From Clostridiales bacterium (GTDB lineage: Bacteria; Bacillota; Clostridia; Oscillospirales; CAG-272), in assembly GCA_016280525.1 (NCBI GenBank), contig JAEEGW010000191.1:1-6813 (forward strand): a stretch of DNA of 6,813 nucleotides, in the 5' to 3' direction. This document shows positions 1 to 6,813 of the stretch, in pieces. The number at the start of each line of letters is the position of its first letter. Positions within the stretch are counted from its first letter, which is position 1. The notes below the pieces were generated by a model. The model made no database searches. It was not told the DNA's origin and saw only the letters and a program-made list of their open reading frames with translations. Position numbers and translations under genes: made by a program.

Positions 1-1
1 C

Positions 2-100
2 GACGTAACGGTCCCCGCTGAAATCGAGATATCAAATTCTTCGTCAAACAGCGTTATATACGCGTTAGGATCGTATTCCGTACATCTCAATATTTCTTAA
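2..100 (+). CDS. C-terminal fragment of an upstream gene, possibly a YbbR-like domain protein
   Basis: This frame is open from the window edge to a TAA at 98-100, giving 32 codons of a gene whose start lies outside the window. The other two + frames are closed nearby (TAA at 5-7, TGA at 19-21). The tail alternates hydrophobic and polar residues (VTVPAEIEIS near the start, YSVHLNIS at the end). That resembles the closing beta strands of a YbbR repeat, where a strand with a VPVxI-like pattern is followed by a final SVxVxI strand. YbbR proteins are extracytoplasmic repeat proteins; CdaR is the regulator of the diadenylate cyclase CdaA. In clostridia a ybbR gene is often followed by a COG2509-type flavoprotein gene, as here. 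The family call is inferred from a short tail plus context. The stop abuts the next ATG, which supports same-operon placement. A minus-strand reading also stays open and cannot be excluded. Confidence 0.45.
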   Translation, partial: DVTVPAEIEISNSSSNSVIYALGSYSVHLNIS

Positions 101-1696
101 ATGAAGCTCATATACAGACAGATCGCGTTAGCGCCCGACGTCCCGCGGCAGTACGCAGTTGATGCGGCGGTCAAAAAAGCCGCGTCGCGCGGGATCAGGG
201 CATGCAGCGCGAGTATTTGCAGGATATCCGTTGACAGCAGAAAGAAGAACGATATAAAAACAGTCTATTCCGTTCTTGTTGAAGCTGAGAAAGCCGATAT
301 AAACAGCATAAAAAGATCCGGCGCCGATATTTATGCGGAGCCGGAGCTTAAAATTACGTACGGAGATAACGAAAGAAACGGAAAGATAGCTGTTATAGGC
401 TTCGGCCCCGCGGGCATTTTCGCGTCTTTGATGCTAGTTGAGCACGGATACGGTACCGTAATATTTGAAAGAGGAAGATCGGTATCCGAAAGAGCCGCAG
501 ACATAAAAAAGTTCTTGCAAAGCTGCGTGCTTGACGCGGAATCAAATATTCAGTTCGGCGCGGGCGGCGCGGGCACGTTTTCCGACGGCAAGCTCATAAC
601 TCGAATAAACGACAACGCGTGCAATTACGTTCTGCAAAGACTAGCCGGATTCGGCGCGCCGGAGGATATTTTATACAGCGCAAGACCGCATATAGGCACG
701 GATATTCTTCAGACTGTAATAGCCGATATCACAAAATATCTGACGGATAAAGGCGCGGATATAAGATTCAATACGAAAGTAACGTCAATAACCGAATCAT
801 CAAACGGCGTTATTATCAAGACGGACGCGGGCGAAGAGCTATTCGACGCCGCGGTGCTTGCCACGGGACACAGCGCAAGAGACGTTTATAAAATGCTGTA
901 TAACAACGGCATAGAGCTTCAAAAAAAGCCGTTTTCCGTCGGCTGCCGCATTGAGCATCTGCGCGAAGATATTGACGTTTCAATGTACGGACCCGATTAT
1001 TATAAATACGCAGAATACCTGCCTCACGCCGAATATAATTTAAGCCACAGGACAGAAGAAAACGGACAGAGCAGGGGCGTTTACAGCTTTTGTATGTGTC
1101 CGGGCGGAAAAGTCATCTGCTCGTCATCTGAGACGGGCGGCGTTGTGACTAACGGCATGAGTTATCACAGCCGCGACGGGCAGAATTCAAACAGCGCGTT
1201 AGCCGTATCGGTACTTCCTGATGATCTTCCGTCCGACGTACTTTCCGGAATTGAATTTCAAAGACAAATAGAGCAAAAAGCGTATTCTGTATCAAACAGT
1301 TATAACGCCCCGTGCCAGACCGTCGGCAGCTTTTTGAAGGGCAAAAAGAACGAGATAACAACCGTTATCCCGTCGTATGAACCTGGCATCATTAAAGCCG
1401 ATCTTCATACGGTTCTGCCGGATTTCGTCTGCGGATATTTAAAAGCCGGGCTTTATGAGTTTGAAAAGAAAATAAAAGGATTTTCGGCAGATCACGCGGT
1501 ATTGACCGCGCCGGAAACGAGAACGTCGGCGCCGGTACGCATTTTAAGAAACGCGGAAAGATACTGCGTAAAACTGAAGCATCTTTACCCGTGCGGAGAA
1601 GGCGCGGGATACGCCGGCGGTATAACGAGCGCGGCGGCGGACGGCATAAACACCGCCGTAAAGATAATGTCTGTATTTAAACCGGATAAAATATAA
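101..1696 (+). CDS. NAD(P)/FAD-dependent oxidoreductase, COG2509 type
   Basis: The 531-residue protein is a full-length match in layout to the COG2509 'uncharacterized FAD-dependent dehydrogenase' family. Residues 1-90 form the family's N-terminal domain, seen before the flavin fold. The FAD-binding Rossmann motif is GFGPAG at 100-105, with its strand-ending acidic residue at E123. The family signature NIQFGAGGAGTFSDGKL lies at 149-165, a second nucleotide-fold motif ATGHSARD at 254-261, a CMCPGG turn at 331-336, and the C-terminal FAD-contacting segment GEGAGYAGG at 499-507. No signal peptide or membrane span is evident, so it should be a cytosolic flavoenzyme. Its physiological substrate is unknown. 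The ATG at 101 is chosen because the preceding stop abuts it and the N-terminus starts at the expected place. No Shine-Dalgarno sequence precedes it, so reinitiation after the upstream gene is likely. In clostridia this family often neighbours cdaA, ybbR and glmM; here it precedes recJ. Confidence 0.9.
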   Translation: MKLIYRQIALAPDVPRQYAVDAAVKKAASRGIRACSASICRISVDSRKKNDIKTVYSVLVEAEKADINSIKRSGADIYAEPELKITYGDNERNGKIAVIGFGPAGIFASLMLVEHGYGTVIFERGRSVSERAADIKKFLQSCVLDAESNIQFGAGGAGTFSDGKLITRINDNACNYVLQRLAGFGAPEDILYSARPHIGTDILQTVIADITKYLTDKGADIRFNTKVTSITESSNGVIIKTDAGEELFDAAVLATGHSARDVYKMLYNNGIELQKKPFSVGCRIEHLREDIDVSMYGPDYYKYAEYLPHAEYNLSHRTEENGQSRGVYSFCMCPGGKVICSSSETGGVVTNGMSYHSRDGQNSNSALAVSVLPDDLPSDVLSGIEFQRQIEQKAYSVSNSYNAPCQTVGSFLKGKKNEITTVIPSYEPGIIKADLHTVLPDFVCGYLKAGLYEFEKKIKGFSADHAVLTAPETRTSAPVRILRNAERYCVKLKHLYPCGEGAGYAGGITSAAADGINTAVKIMSVFKPDKI

Positions 1697-1700
1697 AGGA
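1695..1700 (+). promoter_or_regulatory. Ribosome binding site of recJ
   Basis: AAAGGA sits 11 bases before the recJ ATG at 1712 and overlaps the TAA stop (1694-1696) of the flavoprotein gene. It is the only purine-rich ribosome site in the 15-base gap and supports the ATG at 1712 as the start. The overlap would tie recJ translation to termination of the gene before it. Confidence 0.6.
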
Positions 1701-1711
1701 ACATATATTAA

Positions 1712-3844
1712 ATGACTCACAAGAAGAAATGGACGCTTAAAGAATACGACAAAGAAGCCGCGGAAAATATCGCGTCCGCTCTGTCCCTCTCGCCGGTTAC
1801 GGCAATACTTCTGACAGAGCGCGGATGTACCGATAAAAAAAGTGCCTTAAGCTTTATAAACAAAGAAAACACCGCTATGCACGATCCGTTTTTGCTCCCG
1901 GACATGAAAGAAGCGGTACTGAGGATCGTAAAAGCTGCGGAAAAGAACGAAAAAACCGCCGTATACGGCGACTATGACGCGGACGGCGTCACAGGCACGT
2001 CGCTTCTCGTAATGTTCTTACGAAGCATCGGGCTTGACGTTATATATCACATCCCGGACAGACTTACGGAAGGCTACGGCGTAAATAAGGATTCTATCGC
2101 AGAACTTCACAAAAAAGGCGTTTCGCTTATCATAACCGTTGATACGGGCATCACTGCGATCGACGAAATTAAATTTGCAAACGAGCTCGGCATAGACGTT
2201 ATGGTAACAGACCACCACGAATGCAGGCCGGAGCTGCCGGAAGCCGTCGCCGCCGTTGACCCTAAGAGACCGGACTGTGTATATCCTTTCAAGGATCTTG
2301 CCGGCGTTGGCGTCGCTTTTAAGCTTATATGCGCGTATAACTGCTATATGGCAACGGGAACGACAGAGTATTCGGAAGAAGATCAGGACATTATTTTTGA
2401 TACTCTGCGTGAATGTTACAAACAGTACGGCGATATAACCGCGCTCGGCACCATAGCAGACGTTATGCCCGTTATGGGAGAAAACCGTCTTATCATAGCG
2501 TACGGTCTTAACCGTATGAAAAAGACGAAAAACAAAGGTCTTGCCGCTCTGCTAAAAGCGGCTGAGCTCGTGAACGAAAACGGCGTAAGCAAATTATCTT
2601 CAATGAGCGTCAGCTTCGTTTTAGCTCCGCGCATTAACGCGGCGGGCAGGCTCGGCATGGCGACGCGCGCCGTCGAAATGTTTCTTACCTCATCCGATAA
2701 GGAAGCGGAAGAGACTGCACAGCTGCTTTGTGAAAAGAACAAAGAACGTCAGAAAATAGAGCTTGAAATAATAGAAGACGCGGAAAAACAGATCGCGTCC
2801 GGCGCGTTGAACGACGATTCACGTATCATAGTTTTGCACAGCGACACCTGGCATCACGGCGTCGTCGGTATAGTTTCTTCCCGCATTACCGAAAAATACA
2901 ATCTGCCGAGCATACTTATCTCATTCAAAGACGGCGATGATACAGGCAAAGGCTCGGGAAGAAGTATAGAGGGCTTCGATCTTTTATCCGCCATAACAGA
3001 CAGCAAAGACCATCTTATAAAGTACGGCGGACACAAGAACGCCGCGGGTCTTACGATCAAACGTGAAGAGCTTCAGCCGTTTATAGAAAGGATAAGCGAA
3101 TACGCTAAAAACAATATAACAGACGAAGAGCTTACGCCCGTTATATCGATAGACGCGGAGCTTTCCGTAAACGATATAAATATGGATACCGTATCGGATC
3201 TGTCAAAGCTCGAACCTTTCGGTGAAGGGAACCCCGTCCCGCTGTTTATGCTCTCCGATCTAAAAATAACCGTCATAATCCCGTTAAAAGAAGGGAAGCA
3301 CACCAAAATAACGTTTACAAAAGACGGCAAAGTGCTCCAGGGGATGTATTTCGGCATGAACAAGGACGATCTGCCGTATATGCAGGGCGACGCCGTGGAT
3401 ATAGTATTTACGTTGTCCGAAAACGAATTCAGGGGCGCGGTAACAGCGCAGATACAGATAAGAGAAATGCGTTTTTCAGAGGACGCTTTTGATGATTACG
3501 AAGCGGATAAAAACGTTTACTACTATATAAAAGACGATATTATTCTGCCGCAGAAAGAGCATATTCCGAGCAGAGAAGACTGCGCCGCGGTATTCAGGAT
3601 GATAAAAAAGTACTGCCAAAACAAATACAGTACGGAACTTAATCTGCATAAGCTCATTAAATCGGGCGAATGCGGCACCGGGTATATCAAAACGCTTCTT
3701 ATACTTGATATATTCAGCGAACTTGAACTTATAAAATATAAAACTGGCGACGGCATCATTTTCGATATATCACTCGATCCTACGCCGTCAAAAAAGCCTC
3801 TTACGGACTCAGCGCTGTTTGCAAAGCTGAACAGCCAAATATAA
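1712..3844 (+). CDS. recJ: Single-stranded-DNA-specific 5'-3' exonuclease RecJ
   Basis: RecJ degrades single-stranded DNA 5' to 3' in RecF-pathway recombination, mismatch repair and replication-fork processing. The 710-residue protein carries the DHH phosphoesterase motifs in order: YGDYDADG at 85-92, VDTGI at 143-147, the DHH triad in TDHHE at 166-170, and GTIAD at 246-250. The conserved NAAGR follows at 309-313. The Asp and His residues that bind the catalytic Mn/Mg ions are all present. The DHHA1 domain follows, with HHGVVGIVSSR at 381-391, GSGRSIEGFD at 414-423 and GGHKNAAG at 439-446. An OB-fold DNA-binding region starts near LEPFGEGNP (500-508) and runs to about 585. The last 120 residues form an extra domain found in Firmicute-type RecJ, here shorter than in the roughly 790-residue Bacillus enzyme. 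The gene starts 15 bases after the flavoprotein gene and ends 14 bases before relA. Catalytic function should be intact. Confidence 0.97.
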   Translation: MTHKKKWTLKEYDKEAAENIASALSLSPVTAILLTERGCTDKKSALSFINKENTAMHDPFLLPDMKEAVLRIVKAAEKNEKTAVYGDYDADGVTGTSLLVMFLRSIGLDVIYHIPDRLTEGYGVNKDSIAELHKKGVSLIITVDTGITAIDEIKFANELGIDVMVTDHHECRPELPEAVAAVDPKRPDCVYPFKDLAGVGVAFKLICAYNCYMATGTTEYSEEDQDIIFDTLRECYKQYGDITALGTIADVMPVMGENRLIIAYGLNRMKKTKNKGLAALLKAAELVNENGVSKLSSMSVSFVLAPRINAAGRLGMATRAVEMFLTSSDKEAEETAQLLCEKNKERQKIELEIIEDAEKQIASGALNDDSRIIVLHSDTWHHGVVGIVSSRITEKYNLPSILISFKDGDDTGKGSGRSIEGFDLLSAITDSKDHLIKYGGHKNAAGLTIKREELQPFIERISEYAKNNITDEELTPVISIDAELSVNDINMDTVSDLSKLEPFGEGNPVPLFMLSDLKITVIIPLKEGKHTKITFTKDGKVLQGMYFGMNKDDLPYMQGDAVDIVFTLSENEFRGAVTAQIQIREMRFSEDAFDDYEADKNVYYYIKDDIILPQKEHIPSREDCAAVFRMIKKYCQNKYSTELNLHKLIKSGECGTGYIKTLLILDIFSELELIKYKTGDGIIFDISLDPTPSKKPLTDSALFAKLNSQI

Positions 3845-3858
3845 ATCAGGTAAACAAA

Positions 3859-6105
3859 ATGGAAGAAAACGAGATAATCACAAGCAACGATGATGAATTA
3901 AGTAAATACCCCGAAGAAGCGCGGGGACTTTTCACCATACTTTTAAAGACCGGCAAGCATTACGATCTTGATAAGATAAGGCGCGCCTATGAATACGCCG
4001 CCGAGCTTCACGAGGGGCAGTTCCGGCTGAGCGGAGAAAAGTATATTTCACATCCGATTGCCGTCGCAAAGATCGTTGCGGAGCTTGAGCTTGATACTGA
4101 TTCCGTTTGCGCGTCGCTTCTGCACGATACGATAGAAGACTGCGCCGACAAAACGAATTTATCCATAATTCAGAAGAAATTCGGCGGGGATGTTGCCGAG
4201 CTTGTCGACGGACTTACGAAATTATCCGCCTTCCAGTTTGAAGACAAAGAAGAAGCGCATATAGAAAACCTGCGCAAAATGTTTTTAGCAATGTCAAAAG
4301 ACGTGCGCGTCACGTTTATAAAGCTTTGCGACAGACTTCACAATATGCGCACGCTCAACGCAAAGCCGGAGGAAAAACGCAGGACCATAGCGCTTGAAAC
4401 GATGTACGTTTACGCGCCGTTAGCGCACCGCCTCGGTATGCAGAAGATCAAGCAGGAGCTTGAAAAGCTTTCGCTTCAGTATCTTGACGCCATAGGTTAC
4501 GAGGAAGTTGAAAACGATATAAAAAAGAAATACGGACAGAACAAAGACTTCCTTGAGCGCGCAAAGGATCAGATAAGACAGAAGCTCGAAGAAAACGGAA
4601 TGAAATTCACGCTTGAGGGCAGAGTAAAATCCGTTTACAGCATCTATAAAAAGATGTACCGCGGCAACAAGAGCTTTGACGAGATTTACGACTTTTACGC
4701 CATAAGAGTCATAGTTGAAACGGAGCTTGAATGTTATACCGCCCTCGGGTTCATACACGAAATGTTCAATTCAATGCCCGGCCGTTTCAAGGACTATATC
4801 TCAACCCCGAAGCCTAACAATTACAGATCGCTTCATACGACCGTTATAGGCAGGGACGGCATTCCGTTTGAGGTACAGATAAGAACTTACGAGATGCATC
4901 ACGTTGCCGAATACGGCTTGGCGGCGAACTGGAAATACAAGACCGGCGCGACGTCCGACGCGGATATGGATCAGCGTCTGCGCTGGATATCCGAGATAGT
5001 TGAAGCGGAAAAAGACACGCGCGACCCGGACGAGTTCTTGAACGCTCTTAAAATTGACATATTCCAGGAAGAAGTCTTTACGTTCACGCCCAAAGGCGAG
5101 GTAAGATCGCTGCCTCAGGGCTCCACGGTCATAGACTTTGCGTACGCCATACACTCCGAGGTCGGAAACAAGATGGTAGGTGCAAAAGTCAACGGTATGA
5201 TAGTGCCGATAGATCACGTCCTCGTCAGCGGTGAGATAGTCGAGATACTCACAACGCAGTCGTCAAAAGGCCCGAGCCGCGACTGGCTGAATATCGTGAA
5301 GACCAGCATGGCGCGAAACAAGATACGCCAGTGGTTCAAAAAAGAGCAGAGAAGCGAGAATATCGTAGTCGGCAAGGCTGAGATAGATAAAGAATTAAGA
5401 AGATTCGGCGGCACGTACACGGAAGCTCAGCGCAACGAGATAGTCGCCAACGTAGCAAAACGTATGGGCATCTCCGACGCGGACGACGCTTATAACGCCA
5501 TAGGCTACGGCGGTCTGTCTGTTTCAAAGATATCCGCCAAGCTGCGCGAGGAGTACGACAAGCTCATCCGTCCCGATACGCAGATCGAAAAACCGCAGAC
5601 CGTTGAAGAAATAACGGAAAAGAACAAAGCAAAGCACAAAAAGAGCGAAAACGGCGTTATTATTGACGGCGTGGACGGCGTTGTCGTCAAGTTCGCAAAG
5701 TGCTGCAATCCCATTCCCGGCGACAATATAATAGGTTTCGTCACAAAAGGCTTCGGCGTATCTATCCACCGCTGCGACTGCCCAAACGTTCTGTCGCTGC
5801 AAGGCAGTGAAGAGAGCCGTTCCCGCCTCGTATCCGCCGAATGGGACAGAGAGACGGTCTATCCGTCAACCGGATTTGAGGCTCAGCTGCGCGTCATCTG
5901 CCGCTCTTCGATCTCCGTTATTGCTGATATAGCGTCCACGTTAGCGGATATGAGAGTAAATCTGCTCGGGCTCAATATGCAGCAGAATCCGAGCAACGAG
6001 ACGATCGTTTACGTTACCGTCGCGTGCAGCAACACGGGGCATCTTGATTCCATCATGTCGCGTCTGCGCTCTGTCAGAAACGTTGAGGAGGTTTACAGAA
6101 ATTAG
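3859..6105 (+). CDS. relA: Bifunctional (p)ppGpp synthetase/hydrolase, Rel/SpoT family
   Basis: The 748-residue protein is a full-length long RSH, which makes (p)ppGpp from GTP/GDP and ATP and also degrades it, setting the stringent response to amino-acid starvation at the ribosome. The N-terminal HD hydrolase keeps H65, H89-D90 and E93-D94 (LLHDTIED), and D158 and N162 (CDRLHN), so hydrolysis is predicted active. The synthetase (about 240-365) has GRVKSVYSIYKKM from 254, D278 and R283 (YDFYAIR), RFKD at 309-312, NNYRSLHTTV from 320 and VQIRT at 339-343. RFKD is the charge form typical of bifunctional Rel rather than the acidic form of synthetase-only RelA. A TGS domain (about 403-465, with AIHSEVG at 430-436), a helical domain, a zinc-finger/CC region (C615-C616, H637, C641) and a C-terminal ACT domain (about 671-748) follow. 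A weak site (CAGG, 3847-3850) precedes the ATG. The symbol rel would fit equally well. Confidence 0.97.
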   Translation: MEENEIITSNDDELSKYPEEARGLFTILLKTGKHYDLDKIRRAYEYAAELHEGQFRLSGEKYISHPIAVAKIVAELELDTDSVCASLLHDTIEDCADKTNLSIIQKKFGGDVAELVDGLTKLSAFQFEDKEEAHIENLRKMFLAMSKDVRVTFIKLCDRLHNMRTLNAKPEEKRRTIALETMYVYAPLAHRLGMQKIKQELEKLSLQYLDAIGYEEVENDIKKKYGQNKDFLERAKDQIRQKLEENGMKFTLEGRVKSVYSIYKKMYRGNKSFDEIYDFYAIRVIVETELECYTALGFIHEMFNSMPGRFKDYISTPKPNNYRSLHTTVIGRDGIPFEVQIRTYEMHHVAEYGLAANWKYKTGATSDADMDQRLRWISEIVEAEKDTRDPDEFLNALKIDIFQEEVFTFTPKGEVRSLPQGSTVIDFAYAIHSEVGNKMVGAKVNGMIVPIDHVLVSGEIVEILTTQSSKGPSRDWLNIVKTSMARNKIRQWFKKEQRSENIVVGKAEIDKELRRFGGTYTEAQRNEIVANVAKRMGISDADDAYNAIGYGGLSVSKISAKLREEYDKLIRPDTQIEKPQTVEEITEKNKAKHKKSENGVIIDGVDGVVVKFAKCCNPIPGDNIIGFVTKGFGVSIHRCDCPNVLSLQGSEESRSRLVSAEWDRETVYPSTGFEAQLRVICRSSISVIADIASTLADMRVNLLGLNMQQNPSNETIVYVTVACSNTGHLDSIMSRLRSVRNVEEVYRN
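6085..6091 (+). promoter_or_regulatory. Ribosome binding site of dtd, inside the end of relA
   Basis: GAGGAGG is a strong Shine-Dalgarno match lying within the last codons of relA, where it encodes part of EEVY. It is 16 bases from the dtd ATG at 6108, longer than the usual 5-10, and no closer in-frame start exists. With relA stopping at 6105, only 2 bases before the ATG, it may act mainly by holding terminating ribosomes for reinitiation. Confidence 0.4.
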
Positions 6106-6107
6106 TT

Positions 6108-6575
6108 ATGCGCGCTGTAATACAAAGAGTTAAAAAAGCCTCCGTTTCCGTTGACGGCAACGTTGTCGGCGCCTGCGGCGAAGGGTATCTCGTTCTTTTA
6201 TGCGTTATGGATAACGACACGAAGGAAGACATACCGATGCTGTCTGCAAAGATAGCAAAACTGCGCATATTTGAAGACGAAAACGGCAAGATAAACAAAA
6301 GCATAACAGACGTATCAGGCGAGCTGCTTGTAATATCGCAGTTCACGCTCGCCGCAAACTGCCGCCACGGCAACCGCCCGGATTTTCTGTTTGCGGCAAA
6401 GCCGGATAAGGCAAAAGAATATTTTGATATTTTCGTATCAGATATAAAGCAGTACGTTCCGCATACCGAGACCGGCGTTTTCGGCGAACACATGGTCGTG
6501 GATCTCGTAAACGACGGACCGTTTACCGTTATAATAGATACAGACGATTTGAAAAAGAAGAAATCCGAATTATGA
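6108..6575 (+). CDS. dtd: D-aminoacyl-tRNA deacylase
   Basis: Dtd is a cytosolic homodimer that hydrolyses D-amino acids (D-Tyr and others) and glycine from mischarged tRNAs, a chiral proofreading step. The 155-residue protein is close to the family's usual length of about 145-150, plus a short lysine-rich tail (DLKKKKSEL). It opens with the classic MRAVIQRVKKASVSVDG. The SQFTL motif lies at 77-81, GNRPDF at 88-93 and NDGPFTV at 135-141; the last contains the Gly-Pro pair that reaches into the partner subunit's active site and gives chiral selectivity. The segment GVFGEHM (123-129) differs slightly from the common GxFGAxM. The gene begins 2 bases after relA stops and its own stop overlaps the next start (ATGA). 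relA followed by dtd is a widely conserved Firmicute gene order. The longer antisense frame over this gene is a shadow. Confidence 0.97.
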   Translation: MRAVIQRVKKASVSVDGNVVGACGEGYLVLLCVMDNDTKEDIPMLSAKIAKLRIFEDENGKINKSITDVSGELLVISQFTLAANCRHGNRPDFLFAAKPDKAKEYFDIFVSDIKQYVPHTETGVFGEHMVVDLVNDGPFTVIIDTDDLKKKKSEL

Positions 6576-6813
6576 AGTTGATAACAGAAGGTGATATAAA
6601 CAGCTATTATCTGCAAACGCTTTGTATGCTGTTTTTCCCGAGAGCCAAGTTTTCAAATACCGAACTTATCGGGCCGGACACTCCCGTTGCTATAGTTAAA
6701 GTTTCGTCAGACGACACCACGGCGTACGCCGAAGCGTCGCTTACCATGGGCTCGCGTACCGTGCTTAAATATCACTCGGAAAAATTCAAAGACGGCGAGC
6801 CTGAAAAGAACAC
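6572..6813 (+). CDS. hemZ: N-terminal part of a HemZ-like radical SAM protein (coproporphyrinogen dehydrogenase-like)
   Basis: An open frame starts at the ATG that overlaps the dtd stop (ATGA, 6572-6575) and runs unbroken to the window end, giving 80 complete codons. A purine-rich stretch (6551-6563) lies about 8 bases upstream. The visible residues start MKLITEGDINSYYLQTLCML and continue with a FFP at 21-23, similar to the poorly conserved N-terminal domain of HemZ, which typically has an LFFP-like segment at about this point. The radical-SAM cysteine motif (CxxxCxxC) would come later and cannot be seen. HemZ proteins are annotated as oxygen-independent coproporphyrinogen III oxidase-like enzymes, though whether they do this reaction in clostridia is uncertain. 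hemZ commonly follows relA-dtd in clostridia, and the identification rests as much on this context as on the sequence. Truncation is due to the window edge. Confidence 0.55.
   Translation, partial: MKLITEGDINSYYLQTLCMLFFPRAKFSNTELIGPDTPVAIVKVSSDDTTAYAEASLTMGSRTVLKYHSEKFKDGEPEKN

Larger units (their letters stand above)
2..6813 (+). other. Probable single operon spanning the window
   Basis: Six same-strand frames follow each other with junctions of 0, 15, 14, 2 and -4 bases. None of the gaps can hold a promoter or a hairpin-plus-T-run terminator. The leading promoter and final terminator must lie outside the window. Codon habits, including frequent ATA, AGA and GCG, look uniform across all genes, with no sign that any one was acquired recently. 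Confidence 0.75.

Noticed and set aside
1..90. A minus-strand open frame running off the left edge (possible TTG start at 88-90) that reads like plausible acidic protein
   Set aside because: It has no ATG and no ribosome site, and the stop-against-ATG junction plus YbbR-like pattern favour the + strand frame. It stays a genuine alternative for the first 90 bases.
1697..1711. Search for a terminator or small RNA in the gaps between genes
   Set aside because: The gaps are at most 15 bases and contain no inverted repeat with a T-run.
3705..3743. Possible promoter inside the recJ end: TTGATA followed by A/T-rich TATAAA-like hexamers
   Set aside because: Spacing to the best -10-like hexamers is 19 or more bases (or 17 to a weak CTTATA), the bases encode conserved-looking RecJ residues, and such matches are expected in A/T-rich codons.
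4801..5217. A 138-codon minus-strand open frame inside relA, and several shorter antisense frames in recJ and relA
   Set aside because: They are shadows of strongly conserved sense genes, with composition set by the opposite strand and no domain or ribosome-site support.
6074..6616. A 180-codon minus-strand open frame covering all of dtd and parts of its neighbours
   Set aside because: It is longer than dtd but lies fully antisense to a protein with unmistakable Dtd motifs, crosses two gene junctions, and shows no recognisable domain.
1..6813. Search for mobile elements, CRISPR repeats, tRNAs, defence or toxin-antitoxin genes
   Set aside because: Nearly every base is accounted for by conserved housekeeping genes; no direct repeats, transposase motifs or tRNA-like cloverleaf were seen by eye.

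Overview
The window is a gene-dense stretch of bacterial chromosome with every supported gene on the + strand. Gaps between the four complete genes are 15, 14 and 2 bases. One junction is stop-against-start (TAA|ATG), another is a 4-base ATGA overlap, and no intrinsic terminator is visible, so the whole window reads as the interior of one long operon. The best fit for the source is a Firmicute of class Clostridia, probably an uncultured gut or rumen lineage. The reasons are the recJ / relA / dtd / hemZ order typical of Firmicutes, a long-form bifunctional Rel with RFKD in its synthetase, a COG2509-type flavoprotein, and mid-GC DNA that uses many ATA (Ile) and AGA (Arg) codons. Genus cannot be judged from this window.

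Layout from left to right: (i) bases 2-100, the last 32 codons of an upstream gene, tentatively the end of a YbbR-like repeat protein; (ii) 101-1696, a COG2509-type NAD(P)/FAD-dependent oxidoreductase; (iii) 1712-3844, RecJ, the 5'-3' single-strand DNA exonuclease; (iv) 3859-6105, a full-length bifunctional (p)ppGpp synthetase/hydrolase of the Rel/SpoT family; (v) 6108-6575, Dtd, D-aminoacyl-tRNA deacylase; (vi) 6572 to the window end, the N-terminus of a protein that fits HemZ, a radical-SAM coproporphyrinogen dehydrogenase-like enzyme.

The genes share housekeeping and stress themes rather than one pathway: DNA repair (RecJ), amino-acid starvation signalling (Rel), translation quality control (Dtd) and redox/haem-type chemistry (flavoprotein, HemZ). 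There is no sign of a mobile element, phage, CRISPR array, toxin-antitoxin pair, tRNA or rRNA. No previously undescribed system was found. The points worth a second look are modest: apt is missing from its usual place between recJ and relA; a possible ybbR-flavoprotein block is joined to the recJ-relA block, which could place c-di-AMP and (p)ppGpp genes in one operon; and a few conserved positions in Rel and Dtd are substituted.
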